Shown here one piece after another: positions 1-7,599 of a stretch of 64,000 nt of DNA. The translations under genes and the position numbers were made by a program. The first letter of the stretch is position 1, and every line of letters starts with the position of its first letter. The stretch is from JAAELZ01 sp965223465 (GTDB lineage: Bacteria; Pseudomonadota; Gammaproteobacteria; Arenicellales; Poriferihabitantaceae), in the NCBI GenBank assembly GCA_965223465.1, contig OZ245025.1, forward strand, positions 1,860,001 to 1,924,000, read 5' to 3'. Below the pieces are notes generated by a model. The model searched no databases, was not told the origin of the DNA, and saw nothing but the letters and a program-made list of their open reading frames with translations.

Positions 1-1400
1 TTTATAACAATGTTTAACGCGAGTTGCTTCTTAGCCTCGGCAGCAGAATCTGTTTTCTGATAACTGGTACTTTTGGTTTCTTCCAGCCGTAACCCATCAT
101 CATCAACCAACTCAAACTTATAATGAACATCTATATCCGGGGCATCCTTTTCATACTTTAACCCTTTCATCTCAAACGCGGCCAATAGCGCAGTATTGAG
201 TGCTTTGACCTGGTTTCTTTCGGTAATATTGGAAATCTTGGCTGGCTTGATTCTAAATTTTCGATACTGACTAAAATCTGCCTGTTTATCGTAAGAGGCC
301 TTTTTTTCGACTTCCTTTTCGCCGGTTGGGAGTAGTCGAGAGTGTGAGCGAAAACGAGCGGCCAAATTATTTTTACTAACCGCATAGCGTAGCGCTTCTT
401 GCTTGGTGATCCTACCATTGAGATGCAACTGAAATAAATCATCATCAAAAGTCTTATGGCCCGCGTCTTTTGATCGATCCATCGCCTCTTTAATCTCTAT
501 GATTCTGCCAGAATGGATCAGATCAGCCACGTGTGGGGTATTCATCATAATCTCGAAAATAGCGATTTGCTTACCATCCACACCAACAACTAAGTTTTGC
601 GCTACGATCGCTTTTAAGAACAAAGAAATATCTGTCCTGATCTGGTTATGCGCTTCATGGGTAAAAAAGTTGATAACGCGATCCAGCGCCTGACTTGCAT
701 TATTGGCGTGTAAAGTGGCGACACAAAGGTGCCCGGTCTCCGCATAACTTAGTGCATGACGCATATTATCGGCGCTCCGTACCTCACCGATCATAATGAC
801 ATCTGGCGCTTCACGCAGCGCATTGGCCAATGCTGCTTCGTAAGTATGCGTGTCTACCCCTACCTCACGCTGGTTGATAATCGATTTGCTGTGACTGTGA
901 ATAAATTCGATTGGGTCTTCGATGGTCAAAATATGTCCAGCTTCCCGGCGCGCACGATAACTTATCATCGAGGCCAAAGTGGTGGACTTGCCGACACCCG
1001 TACCACCCACAACGAGTATCAACCCGCGCTTTTCTTCTATCAGCTGTCTGAGCTGATCCGGCAGGCCCAATTCTTCCATCGAGGGAATATCAGTTTTTAC
1101 GTGACGCGCTACCAGCGCATGCGCACCTCTTTGCTGGAATACGTTGACGCGAAACCGCCCCACATCAGGCACGTGCACCGCAGTGTTTAATTCCAGGTTG
1201 TTTTTAAACTCTTCTAACTGCTCTTCATTCAAAATTGATTTAATAATTTCATAGGCCATCTCAGCCGTAACAATTTCATCCGAGAGCGCACGCGTGCTTC
1301 CTTCCACCCTGACCGACGGAGCAATACCAGCAGAAACGTATAAATCAGACCCCCCGAGATCAACCACTTTCTTAAAATACTTAAATATATCCATAGCCAT
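1..1400 (-). CDS. PilU-type twitching ATPase with C-terminal DUF4136-like extension (partial)
   Basis: Hexameric secretion/retraction ATPase acting at the cytoplasmic base of type IV pili. The reading frame is open from the ATG at 1400 to the left edge (466 codons), so the C-terminus is missing. The Walker A motif GGTGVGKS is at about residues 132-139. An Asp-box like TIEDPIEF, the Walker B region DVIMIGEVR near residue 200 and a His box ATLHANN follow. The sequence KSIINQREVGVDT resembles PilU more than PilT. The ATPase part ends near residue 360, as in ordinary PilU, but the frame continues. From about residue 372 (ADFSQYRKFRI, then GLKYEKDAPDIDVHYKLEL) it resembles the DUF4136 domain normally found in envelope lipoproteins. 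No pil neighbour is visible. The ATPase assignment is firm; the DUF4136 match is by eye. Confidence 0.9.
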   Translation of the reverse strand, partial: MAMDIFKYFKKVVDLGGSDLYVSAGIAPSVRVEGSTRALSDEIVTAEMAYEIIKSILNEEQLEEFKNNLELNTAVHVPDVGRFRVNVFQQRGAHALVARHVKTDIPSMEELGLPDQLRQLIEEKRGLILVVGGTGVGKSTTLASMISYRARREAGHILTIEDPIEFIHSHSKSIINQREVGVDTHTYEAALANALREAPDVIMIGEVRSADNMRHALSYAETGHLCVATLHANNASQALDRVINFFTHEAHNQIRTDISLFLKAIVAQNLVVGVDGKQIAIFEIMMNTPHVADLIHSGRIIEIKEAMDRSKDAGHKTFDDDLFQLHLNGRITKQEALRYAVSKNNLAARFRSHSRLLPTGEKEVEKKASYDKQADFSQYRKFRIKPAKISNITERNQVKALNTALLAAFEMKGLKYEKDAPDIDVHYKFELVDDDGLRLEETKSTSYQKTDSAAEAKKQLALNIVI

Positions 1401-1644
1401 TGTATAAATTGGTAATGTCAGTCCGAGCACAGTGAGCCGCAGCCTGCAAACTCGAAAACCTGTTAATTCAGTTAATACTCAGCCTATTCTAGACGGTAAA
1501 CAGCGTATTTTAAACCCATATTTTTCAATGATCTATAATGATAAGCTTTATCGAAATATAAAATATCTCAAGCACTATCCTAAAATATTAAATATTACTG
1601 CTCCCAAGTACGGCCCAAAACTTACCAATCGAGAGTTTTATGCC

Positions 1645-2748
1645 TTATCTATCCCCGGTCAAATCAGAAAACGCCGCCGTCAAAGCAGCTTCATTGGGAG
1701 CGATTACACCTCTTTCAGTAATCAGCCCAGTAACCAACCTGGCTGGGGTGACATCAAACGCATAATTGACGGCCTCAGTTGCTTCAGGCGCAATGCTCAC
1801 CTGGCTCACTTCATCATTCGATAATCGCCCAATCACCTGCTTAACTTCAGCCGCATCACGTTGCTCGATAGGGATATCTTTCACGCCGTCTTGAATGGTC
1901 CAATCAATGGTGGTATTGGGCAGGCAAACATAAAACGGAACATTATTGTCGTACGCCGCCAGTGCCTTGAGATAGGTTCCGATCTTATTGCAAACGTCGC
2001 CACAGCGACTGGTGCGATCAGTGCCGACAATACATACATCCACCAAACCATGCTGCATTAAATGGCCACCCACATTATCCACAACCAGTTTATGCGCAAC
2101 CCCGTGCTGTCCTAATTCCCATGTCGTCAGGCCAGCGCCCTGATTACGTGGCCGCGTTTCGTCGACCCATACATTTAGTTGAATACCTGCATCATGTGCC
2201 ATATAGATTGGCGCGGTAGCGGTACCCCAATCAACCGTTGCCAACCAGCCCGCATTACAGTGCGTTAGGATATTCACTGGCTCACCCGACGGCTTGCTAT
2301 CCGCAATTTTCTGAATGATGGGTAGGCCAGCACGCCCAATTCCTTTGCTGATTTCGACATCTTCAGCAGCAATGGTACCCGCCAGTTGGAAAGCTCGTTC
2401 AACTCGCTGGGATTCAGGTAATGGCAACAGTGCCTGGCGCATTTGATCCAACGCCCAGCACAAATTGACCGCGGTTGGGCGTGTTTGATACAAGCGTTGA
2501 TACGCGTTTTGCATACCCGCTTCGCTCGCATCTTCACGCATCGCGAGATAAAACCCATAGGCTGCTGTAACACCGATCAACGGAGCGCCACGCACCACCA
2601 TTTGCGCTATCGCGGTGCAGGCATCAGATAAGTTCTTAAGATGTTTGACCTCAAATGCATGTGGCAATTTGGTCTGATCAATCACATCTATGGACCAGCC
2701 ATCCGAACTCACCCAAATGGTTCGAAAGTACTTTCCGTCAACTTTCAT
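1645..2748 (-). CDS. mtnA: Methylthioribose-1-phosphate isomerase (MtnA family)
   Basis: Isomerises 5-methylthioribose-1-phosphate (and in some bacteria 5-deoxyribose-1-phosphate) to the ribulose-1-phosphate; a cytosolic enzyme of the eIF2B-like fold. The protein has 367 residues, normal for the family. Visible motifs are RGAPLIG at 53-59, the catalytic cysteine in HCNAGWLAT (Cys164) and the catalytic aspartate in VGTDRT (Asp244). The start overlaps the stop of the upstream aldolase gene by 4 nt (ATGA), so the two are translationally coupled. No mtnB, mtnC, mtnD or mtnK lies nearby. Together with the FucA-like aldolase this suggests the DHAP shunt rather than the classical methionine salvage pathway. 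Confidence 0.95.
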   Translation of the reverse strand: MKVDGKYFRTIWVSSDGWSIDVIDQTKLPHAFEVKHLKNLSDACTAIAQMVVRGAPLIGVTAAYGFYLAMREDASEAGMQNAYQRLYQTRPTAVNLCWALDQMRQALLPLPESQRVERAFQLAGTIAAEDVEISKGIGRAGLPIIQKIADSKPSGEPVNILTHCNAGWLATVDWGTATAPIYMAHDAGIQLNVWVDETRPRNQGAGLTTWELGQHGVAHKLVVDNVGGHLMQHGLVDVCIVGTDRTSRCGDVCNKIGTYLKALAAYDNNVPFYVCLPNTTIDWTIQDGVKDIPIEQRDAAEVKQVIGRLSNDEVSQVSIAPEATEAVNYAFDVTPARLVTGLITERGVIAPNEAALTAAFSDLTGDR

Positions 2749-3395
2749 TTTGCTTGTGACTTACTCCAATTGCCGTAGGTTTTAAATTTTTCCAACACAT
2801 CCGCCATCTGTGATTCGGTTAACAAAACCGGTTCACCCGCCTGACAAGCGTACCAGTATTGTTTTGCCAGGGTTTCTACTTCAATCGCCAACTGCAAGGC
2901 TTTTTCCAGATCATCATGAAAACAAATCATCCCGTGGGTTCCGAGCAAGCAAGCACGTCGATCTTCCAACGCCACAAGCATAGTATCCGACAATGCCTGG
3001 GAACCAAACAGAGCGTAATCTGAACAACGGATATCTTTGCCACCAGCGACCGCAACCATATAGTGAAAGGCAGGAATGGGTTTGCGCTGACAGGAAAGCG
3101 CGGTTGCGAAGATCGAATGCGCATGCACAACTGCGCCCGCTTCCGGTCTTTGCACATAAATATCCCGGTGCATCCGCCATTCGCTTGAGGGTTCCAGATC
3201 GCCGTTTACCTCCCCGGTGGCATCGACAAAAACAACATCTTTTGGGCGCAATTGGTTATACGCAACGCCCGACGGAGTGATGAGAAACCCTGATTCATGA
3301 CGTAGACTGACATTCCCGGCGCACCCTTGATTCATGCCCTGCTCCATTAGTACCAGGCTGGTATCAATTATTTGCTGCGCGCGCGACTGACGCAT
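2745..3395 (-). CDS. FucA-like class II aldolase, probable Ald2 of the DHAP shunt
   Basis: Zinc-dependent aldolase expected to cleave a 5-substituted ribulose-1-phosphate to DHAP and an aldehyde. It aligns almost end to end with E. coli L-fuculose-1-phosphate aldolase: QIIDTS near the start, GNVSLR, LITPSGV, PSSEWRMH, VVHAHS, AFHYMVAVAGG, GTHGM and EKFKTYG near the end. The catalytic Glu72 and zinc ligands His91, His93 and His154 sit one residue off FucA positions 73, 92, 94 and 155. It is not the shorter-motif MtnB dehydratase that usually accompanies MtnA. I chose the ATG at 3395 because it matches the FucA N-terminus; a TTG at 3407 is the alternative. It is first in a two-gene operon with mtnA. 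Confidence 0.8.
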   Translation of the reverse strand: MRQSRAQQIIDTSLVLMEQGMNQGCAGNVSLRHESGFLITPSGVAYNQLRPKDVVFVDATGEVNGDLEPSSEWRMHRDIYVQRPEAGAVVHAHSIFATALSCQRKPIPAFHYMVAVAGGKDIRCSDYALFGSQALSDTMLVALEDRRACLLGTHGMICFHDDLEKALQLAIEVETLAKQYWYACQAGEPVLLTESQMADVLEKFKTYGNWSKSQAK

Positions 3396-3567
3396 AAATC
3401 TATCCAAGCTAATGATTTTCGAGATGGCATTGTACCCATTTTACGCGAGTGTAAACGTAAAAATTATGCGCTCTGCTGTATTCTGTCTAGCACTCGAATA
3501 AGCTGAAGACGCAGTTTACAGTTGGACTGTGATTTGCGCTAAACTCTTTGTATCAGGAGGAAAAGAT

Positions 3568-3987
3568 ATGAAAGAAATTATAAAACGTTATACCAATGAT
3601 GAGGTAACCGTCGTGTGGCAGCCCGCTAAGTGCATCCACGCAAAGAAATGCGCCGAAGGCCTTCCCAAGGTATTCAACCCGAATAATAGACCTTGGATTC
3701 AGCTTGATCACGCCGATAACGAAGAAATCATTGAGCAAGTCAAAGCCTGCCCTTCCGGCGCGCTATCTTTAGAAACCCAACAGGAAACAAATACCATGAA
3801 AGCATCTGAAACCAAAATAACCGTCGCAGATAAAGGGCCATTGCTCGTTGACGGCAAAATAAATCTTACGCTCTCCAATGGTGATCAGATTGAAAAAGAA
3901 GGTATCACCGCACTGTGCCGCTGTGGCGCTTCAAAAAACAAACCATATTGTGATGGCAGTCATAACGATATTGAGTTTGATACCTAA
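3568..3987 (+). CDS. Fused 4Fe-4S mono-cluster / CDGSH iron-sulfur protein
   Basis: A 139-residue cytosolic iron-sulfur protein of unknown physiological role. The N-terminal half looks like the divergent 4Fe-4S domain of the YjdI/Fer4_19 type: Cys22, Cys28, a VF..NNRPWI segment, then CPSGAL with Cys61. After a linker of roughly 25 residues the C-terminal half carries a CDGSH-type 2Fe-2S motif, CRCGASKNKPYCDGSH, with ligands Cys117, Cys119, Cys128 and His132. The start at 3568 is set by the strong ribosome site AGGAGG at 3555-3560; an in-frame ATG 39 nt upstream has none. It stands 20 nt before sixA, so the two may be cotranscribed. Confidence 0.88.
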   Translation: MKEIIKRYTNDEVTVVWQPAKCIHAKKCAEGLPKVFNPNNRPWIQLDHADNEEIIEQVKACPSGALSLETQQETNTMKASETKITVADKGPLLVDGKINLTLSNGDQIEKEGITALCRCGASKNKPYCDGSHNDIEFDT

Positions 3988-4007
3988 ATCGCGCTCGATG
4001 AATTGAC

Positions 4008-4463
4008 ATGAAAATTTATCTGGTTCAACACGGAGATGCACTAAGTAAGGAGATTGATCCTGATCGCGCACTCAGCCCGACTGGCCATGAGGATTTAAAA
4101 CGAATTGCTGCTTTTTTAAAACGTAAGGTCGAGCTACAAAAAGTGTGGCACAGCGGTAAAACCCGCGCGCGTCAAAGCGCGGAAATTCTTGCTGCTACGC
4201 TTGCGCCTGGTCTCGAACCCGAAGCCATAGGTGGAATTAATCCGAATGATCCGGTCGAGTCGATGGTGAACCAAGTGAATCAATCGGAGCAGGATCTATT
4301 GATCGTTGGACACTTGCCTTACATGGCAAAACTGGTTGCAGCCCTAACGACCGGGCACGAAAAGGCAATCACAGCATTCCAGCCCGGCAGCATTGTTTGC
4401 CTGGCATCTGATGAGGGTAATAACTGGCAGATTGAGTGGATGCTGCGGCCTAATTTACTTTAG
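4008..4463 (+). CDS. sixA: Phosphohistidine phosphatase SixA
   Basis: Removes phosphate from histidine in phosphotransfer proteins; a small histidine phosphatase of the phosphoglycerate-mutase-like clan. The 151-residue length is normal. The N-terminal motif reads LVQHGDA, with Gln where the clan's RHG motif has Arg. I recall Gln at this position from other SixA-like proteins, so I do not read it as inactivation. Later landmarks are LSPTGHEDL, HSGKTRARQSAE and the second catalytic histidine in IVGHLPYM. No sensor kinase or phosphotransferase lies nearby, so its partner cannot be read from this window. Confidence 0.88.
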   Translation: MKIYLVQHGDALSKEIDPDRALSPTGHEDLKRIAAFLKRKVELQKVWHSGKTRARQSAEILAATLAPGLEPEAIGGINPNDPVESMVNQVNQSEQDLLIVGHLPYMAKLVAALTTGHEKAITAFQPGSIVCLASDEGNNWQIEWMLRPNLL

Positions 4464-4784
4464 GTATGAGCGGTCAAACCATTAGATTCAATTCAATTGT
4501 CCGGCTTAGTTGGTTGAGTATTTATAGTATAAAAAATAGCGCTACTATTTCCTTGGCACGCAATGAAGTGACATGTCCCTATCGAGTATCCGTCTAGTGC
4601 GCTATCTAGCGGTGTGTGTAAAACTTAAAAAAACCGTGTGAAGCGCCGAGTATTGCAGGTGAAAGTGGGTTAAATTTCAGGGATGAAATTTGGGTAAGCC
4701 CAGCGCGTGGAAGCGCTGTGCGCACGACCCACTGGAACCGAGAAACGCAGGAAAAAAGCGTAACCCGGGGCCGCCTTTTCTTTC

Positions 4785-4818
4785 CACTCTTTCTTTTGGC
4801 GGCGCAAAAGAAAGAGTG
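4785..4818. repeat. Perfect 14-bp inverted repeat, REP-like hairpin
   Basis: The arms CACTCTTTCTTTTG and CAAAAGAAAGAGTG are exact reverse complements separated by the six-base loop GCGGCG. The hairpin sits inside a GC-rich patch, CCCGGGGCCGCC at 4764-4775, unlike its AT-rich surroundings. It has no T-tract and lies more than 300 bases past sixA, so it is not an ordinary terminator. Similar hairpins with a short basic spurious frame are scattered in many proteobacterial genomes. Only one copy is visible here. Confidence 0.65.
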
Positions 4819-5012
4819 TCGCCGACAAAGCGAAATACTATGTAAAGAGCGGCCATCTCTGACGAAAAATTACTCGGTGCAACCCAAAGAAACCACCTGA
4901 TAATAAACCACCTGACAATAATTAAGTCATGTGAGGTTCCCCGAGCTTACAGTGGATGATTCGACCAGAATTACTCTAGGGGAGTAATGAATAAATGATT
5001 AGATGTGGGGTT

Positions 5013-5042
5013 TTGCTTAGTTTTTAATCAATTAGGTATAAT
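5013..5042 (+). promoter_or_regulatory. Predicted sigma70 promoter for the lipoprotein gene
   Basis: A perfect -10 box TATAAT at 5037-5042 is preceded, after an 18-base spacer, by TTGCTT at 5013-5018 as a weak -35. If used, it gives a leader of about 230 bases before the ATG at 5281. Confidence 0.5.
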
Positions 5043-5060
5043 ATCCCCTGAATTCCTTGG

Positions 5061-5204
5061 TAGATAAATCAACAATATTTATCTAAGCCATAAACAACGA
5101 GTTGGCTTTCATTGCCGATAGCCAATACTCACAGCTTTTGGCTTATATTGCTTTAACCTACTACAACATTTTAGGAGTTATTGTTTATGTGAGGTTTCTC
5201 ACAT
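5061..5204 (+). promoter_or_regulatory. Structured 5' leader with several inverted repeats
   Basis: Downstream of the predicted promoter there is a 9-bp perfect stem, TAGATAAAT (5061-5069) with ATTTATCTA (5077-5085) around a 7-base loop. Next come TTGGCT/AGCCAA arms between about 5102 and 5125, and TAAGCCA near 5084 can also pair with TGGCTTA near 5139, giving alternative folds. A compact hairpin ATGTGAG-GTTT-CTCACAT follows at 5187-5204. The ATGTGAGGTT word also occurs at about 4928. I do not recognise a known riboswitch. Confidence 0.4.
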
Positions 5205-5280
5205 ACCTGCGATAAATTCAAACGTAAATTAAACAAACTCTAAACAATTATTATTTGAAGCAATCCTCTAGGAAGAATTG

Positions 5281-6021
5281 ATGAAAAAAACTAACTTAGT
5301 AACATATTTAATATTAGCAGTCAGTACGGCCATCACCACTGGTTGCGTGCTCCGAATAGGAGGCCCACAACCTCCAGACGAACAGCAAGAACCGAGCGAT
5401 AACATCGTACATTCGTGCACTTTAGTTGCTCCAGACAATGTATTTGAAGTGCCTGAGCATCAAAATTTCCCACCCACAGGGGCGATCTATAGAGTATCGT
5501 CGATGGATCACTATTGGTACAAAACACCTTCACACATATTCGATCGCCCTTGTGATAGATACGTTGTTGATGTTTTGTTTAACAACAAGTCGAATCGTGA
5601 CTGTGAAGGGCCTGGGCAATGCACTTATCCTGATGTACTATTGCACGCCGATCCATTCAACCTACCAAGCACAAATGGTTTGAACCGATACGGTCGGATT
5701 CCAAACAATGTTTATGATTGTAACTCATTCCGTTTGTACGCCAGCTTTTATGAAAAGCTAGCTACTGAAGAATCATTTAGGTTTCTATCAGATAAGGTGA
5801 TTCGCGGGATTTGGAATGATAGTAATCAGGTTTGTAATTTTTCCCCTAACTTAGTGAGCGAAGACGCTACATCTGGAGGAGAAGGCGCTGGAATTTTGCA
5901 ATCTGGAGAGGGTAGATCTGAAAATTGGGACACTTATCGAGTAGCGACAAAGTTGTTTCTTCGATCGCACCCACAGAAAGTACGTGTCCTAGCTCGTAAA
6001 TATTCAGAACCTCCCGCGTAA
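5281..6021 (+). CDS. Unknown cysteine-rich lipoprotein
   Basis: A 246-residue protein of a family I do not recognise. It begins with MKKTNLVTYLILAV and a hydrophobic segment ending in a lipobox, ITTGC, with Cys22 as the probable lipidated residue, so it should be a membrane-anchored envelope protein. The mature part has several further cysteines (HSCT, RPCDRY, RDCEG, GQCTYP, YDCNS, QVCNFS), suggesting disulfides in the periplasm. No catalytic motif is apparent. The ATG at 5281 follows AGGAAG about ten bases upstream; a TTG just before it is less likely. The gene stands alone, convergent with nuoN, behind a long structured leader. Confidence 0.7.
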   Translation: MKKTNLVTYLILAVSTAITTGCVLRIGGPQPPDEQQEPSDNIVHSCTLVAPDNVFEVPEHQNFPPTGAIYRVSSMDHYWYKTPSHIFDRPCDRYVVDVLFNNKSNRDCEGPGQCTYPDVLLHADPFNLPSTNGLNRYGRIPNNVYDCNSFRLYASFYEKLATEESFRFLSDKVIRGIWNDSNQVCNFSPNLVSEDATSGGEGAGILQSGEGRSENWDTYRVATKLFLRSHPQKVRVLARKYSEPPA

Positions 6022-6150
6022 GGGTTCGGGGGGATTCGGGGGACTTAATACTTTATTATTCACAACTCAAGATATTACCCCAAAAGTCAGTAAACTGGTC
6101 CTGCGTAGCGTTATAATTTGAATCCTGGGGCCACCAGACCGCTCCCGGAC

Positions 6151-7599
6151 CTAAACTCCGACCATCAATCCCTGCGCCATATCAATCACCCTTCCTATCC
6201 ATGGCAATATCAACAGAAGCACCAGCACATTCACGGCCAATAGTGCAGAAATTGCGGGATGGTTTTTTGCAACAGCAACTTCGGTCTCAGGCTCATCAAA
6301 ATACATGGTTTTGATAATGCGCAAATAATAAAACGCACCGACCACGGCAAGTAACACGGCAACAATCGCCACCCATACTAACTCCGCCTTGACCAAACTC
6401 ATGATGACCGACATCTTGGCGAAAAAGCCCGCAAACGGGGGAATACCGGCCATGGAAAACATCAGCAACATCATTAGTGCGGCCATCATCGGGCTGCGTT
6501 TGGATAAGCCTTGAAAATCAGCGATCCGCTCGGATTCGGTTTGCTTATCCGACAATAATAAAATAACCCCGAACGCGCCCGCGCTCATCACCGCATAGAC
6601 CAGCACATAAAACAGGGCCGCGCCATAACCTTCGGCCACCCCGCTAAGAATACCAAACAGGAAGAAGCCCATATGCGAAATGGTCGAGTAGGCCAGCATG
6701 CGTTTGATATTGCTCTGCGCAATCGCGACGATATTGCCCACCGCGACGGATAACAGCGCCAGAATCACCAGCATCATCTGCCACTGATCATGACCAACTT
6801 GTATGGTGTCGACCAGCAGCCGAATAACGATAGCAAAGGCGGCTATTTTTGGTGCCGCCGCCAGATAGGCCGTCACCGATGTGGGCGAACCCTGATAAAC
6901 ATCCGGTACCCACATATGAAAAGGCACCGCGCCGAGCTTAAATGCCAAACCCACCACAATGAGCACAATCGCTAGGCTTAAGCCCAAATTACCCGCTTCC
7001 AACGTAGCCAGGTTGTTGGCAACATCTGAAATTTGGAGCGAGCCGGTTAAGCCGTATAGGATCGACATGCCGTACAATAAGATGGCAGAAGCCAGCCCGC
7101 CCAAAATAAAGTATTTAATCGCTGCTTCTGAGGCCACCCGCGAATTACGAAAAAAGGCCACCATGGCATACAGGCTTAGAGAGAACAACTCCAAACCGAC
7201 GTATAAGGTCAGCAAGTGCGCGGCTGAGGCCATGACCATCATGCCGGTTACACCGAACAGGCCGAGCACGTAAAACTCAACCTTAAAATAACCCCGTTCG
7301 GCATTGTAACGCGCACCATAGGTAAACACCGCGGTGGTGATAAAGGCGATAAACACCTTTAACACAGCAGACATTGGATCGTTGACAAAAGCCCCGCTAA
7401 ACGCCAACTGTGCACTGTCGGGCACGCCTATCAACGCCAGGCCACCCGCAATGACCAGCGTGACCACGCTTAAAATAAAGGGTTTCAAGTTGGGGCAATC
7501 GCTCTTATCAAATAGGCGAAACATCAAAATCAAACAGGCAAGCGTCCCAATAAATATTTCGGGAAGTGCAGCGCCAATATTAAGCATTTGTGTCATCAT
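6151..7599 (-). CDS. nuoN: NADH-quinone oxidoreductase subunit N
   Basis: Antiporter-like proton-pumping subunit in the membrane arm of complex I. The 482-residue protein is very hydrophobic with about 14 predicted membrane spans. Typical segments are YVGLELFSLSLYAM, KYFILGGLASAILLYG, KLGAVPFHMWVPDVYQG (discontinuous helix with the conserved lysine), KRMLAYSTISHMGF and AGIPPFAGFFAKM. Its start overlaps the stop of nuoM by 4 nt. It is the last gene of the nuo operon; no clear terminator with a T-tract is visible downstream before 6021. Confidence 0.97.
   Translation of the reverse strand: MMTQMLNIGAALPEIFIGTLACLILMFRLFDKSDCPNLKPFILSVVTLVIAGGLALIGVPDSAQLAFSGAFVNDPMSAVLKVFIAFITTAVFTYGARYNAERGYFKVEFYVLGLFGVTGMMVMASAAHLLTLYVGLELFSLSLYAMVAFFRNSRVASEAAIKYFILGGLASAILLYGMSILYGLTGSLQISDVANNLATLEAGNLGLSLAIVLIVVGLAFKLGAVPFHMWVPDVYQGSPTSVTAYLAAAPKIAAFAIVIRLLVDTIQVGHDQWQMMLVILALLSVAVGNIVAIAQSNIKRMLAYSTISHMGFFLFGILSGVAEGYGAALFYVLVYAVMSAGAFGVILLLSDKQTESERIADFQGLSKRSPMMAALMMLLMFSMAGIPPFAGFFAKMSVIMSLVKAELVWVAIVAVLLAVVGAFYYLRIIKTMYFDEPETEVAVAKNHPAISALLAVNVLVLLLILPWIGRVIDMAQGLMVGV

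Larger units (their letters stand above)
4464..5280 (+). other. Non-coding stretch with hairpin repeat, promoter and structured leader
   Basis: Just over 800 bases with no convincing gene. In order it holds an AT-rich part after sixA; a GC-rich hairpin block around 4740-4890; a short direct repeat of ACCACCTGA-like units near 4890-4915; a sigma70-like promoter near 5013-5042; and three inverted repeats in the leader of the lipoprotein gene. A 60-residue frame at 4718-4900 crosses the hairpin and is low-complexity and basic, so I do not call it a gene. Confidence 0.7.

Noticed and set aside
1401..1644. Possible gene between the PilU-like gene and mtnA
   Set aside because: The only frame there (1432-1824) runs antisense into mtnA and has no family features.
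4008..4030. Loss of the catalytic Arg in SixA (LVQHG instead of RHG)
   Set aside because: I recall Gln at this position from other SixA-like proteins; all other active-site features are present, so I do not call it inactive.
4718..4900. 60-codon frame over the hairpin
   Set aside because: Basic, low-complexity translation of an inverted repeat, with no ribosome site; a repeat artefact rather than a gene.
6090..6140. tRNA-like 3' end (TTTGAATCC...GGGGCCACCA) after the nuo operon
   Set aside because: The T-stem and acceptor stem do not pair and no 5' half is present, so neither a tRNA nor a defensible attachment site.
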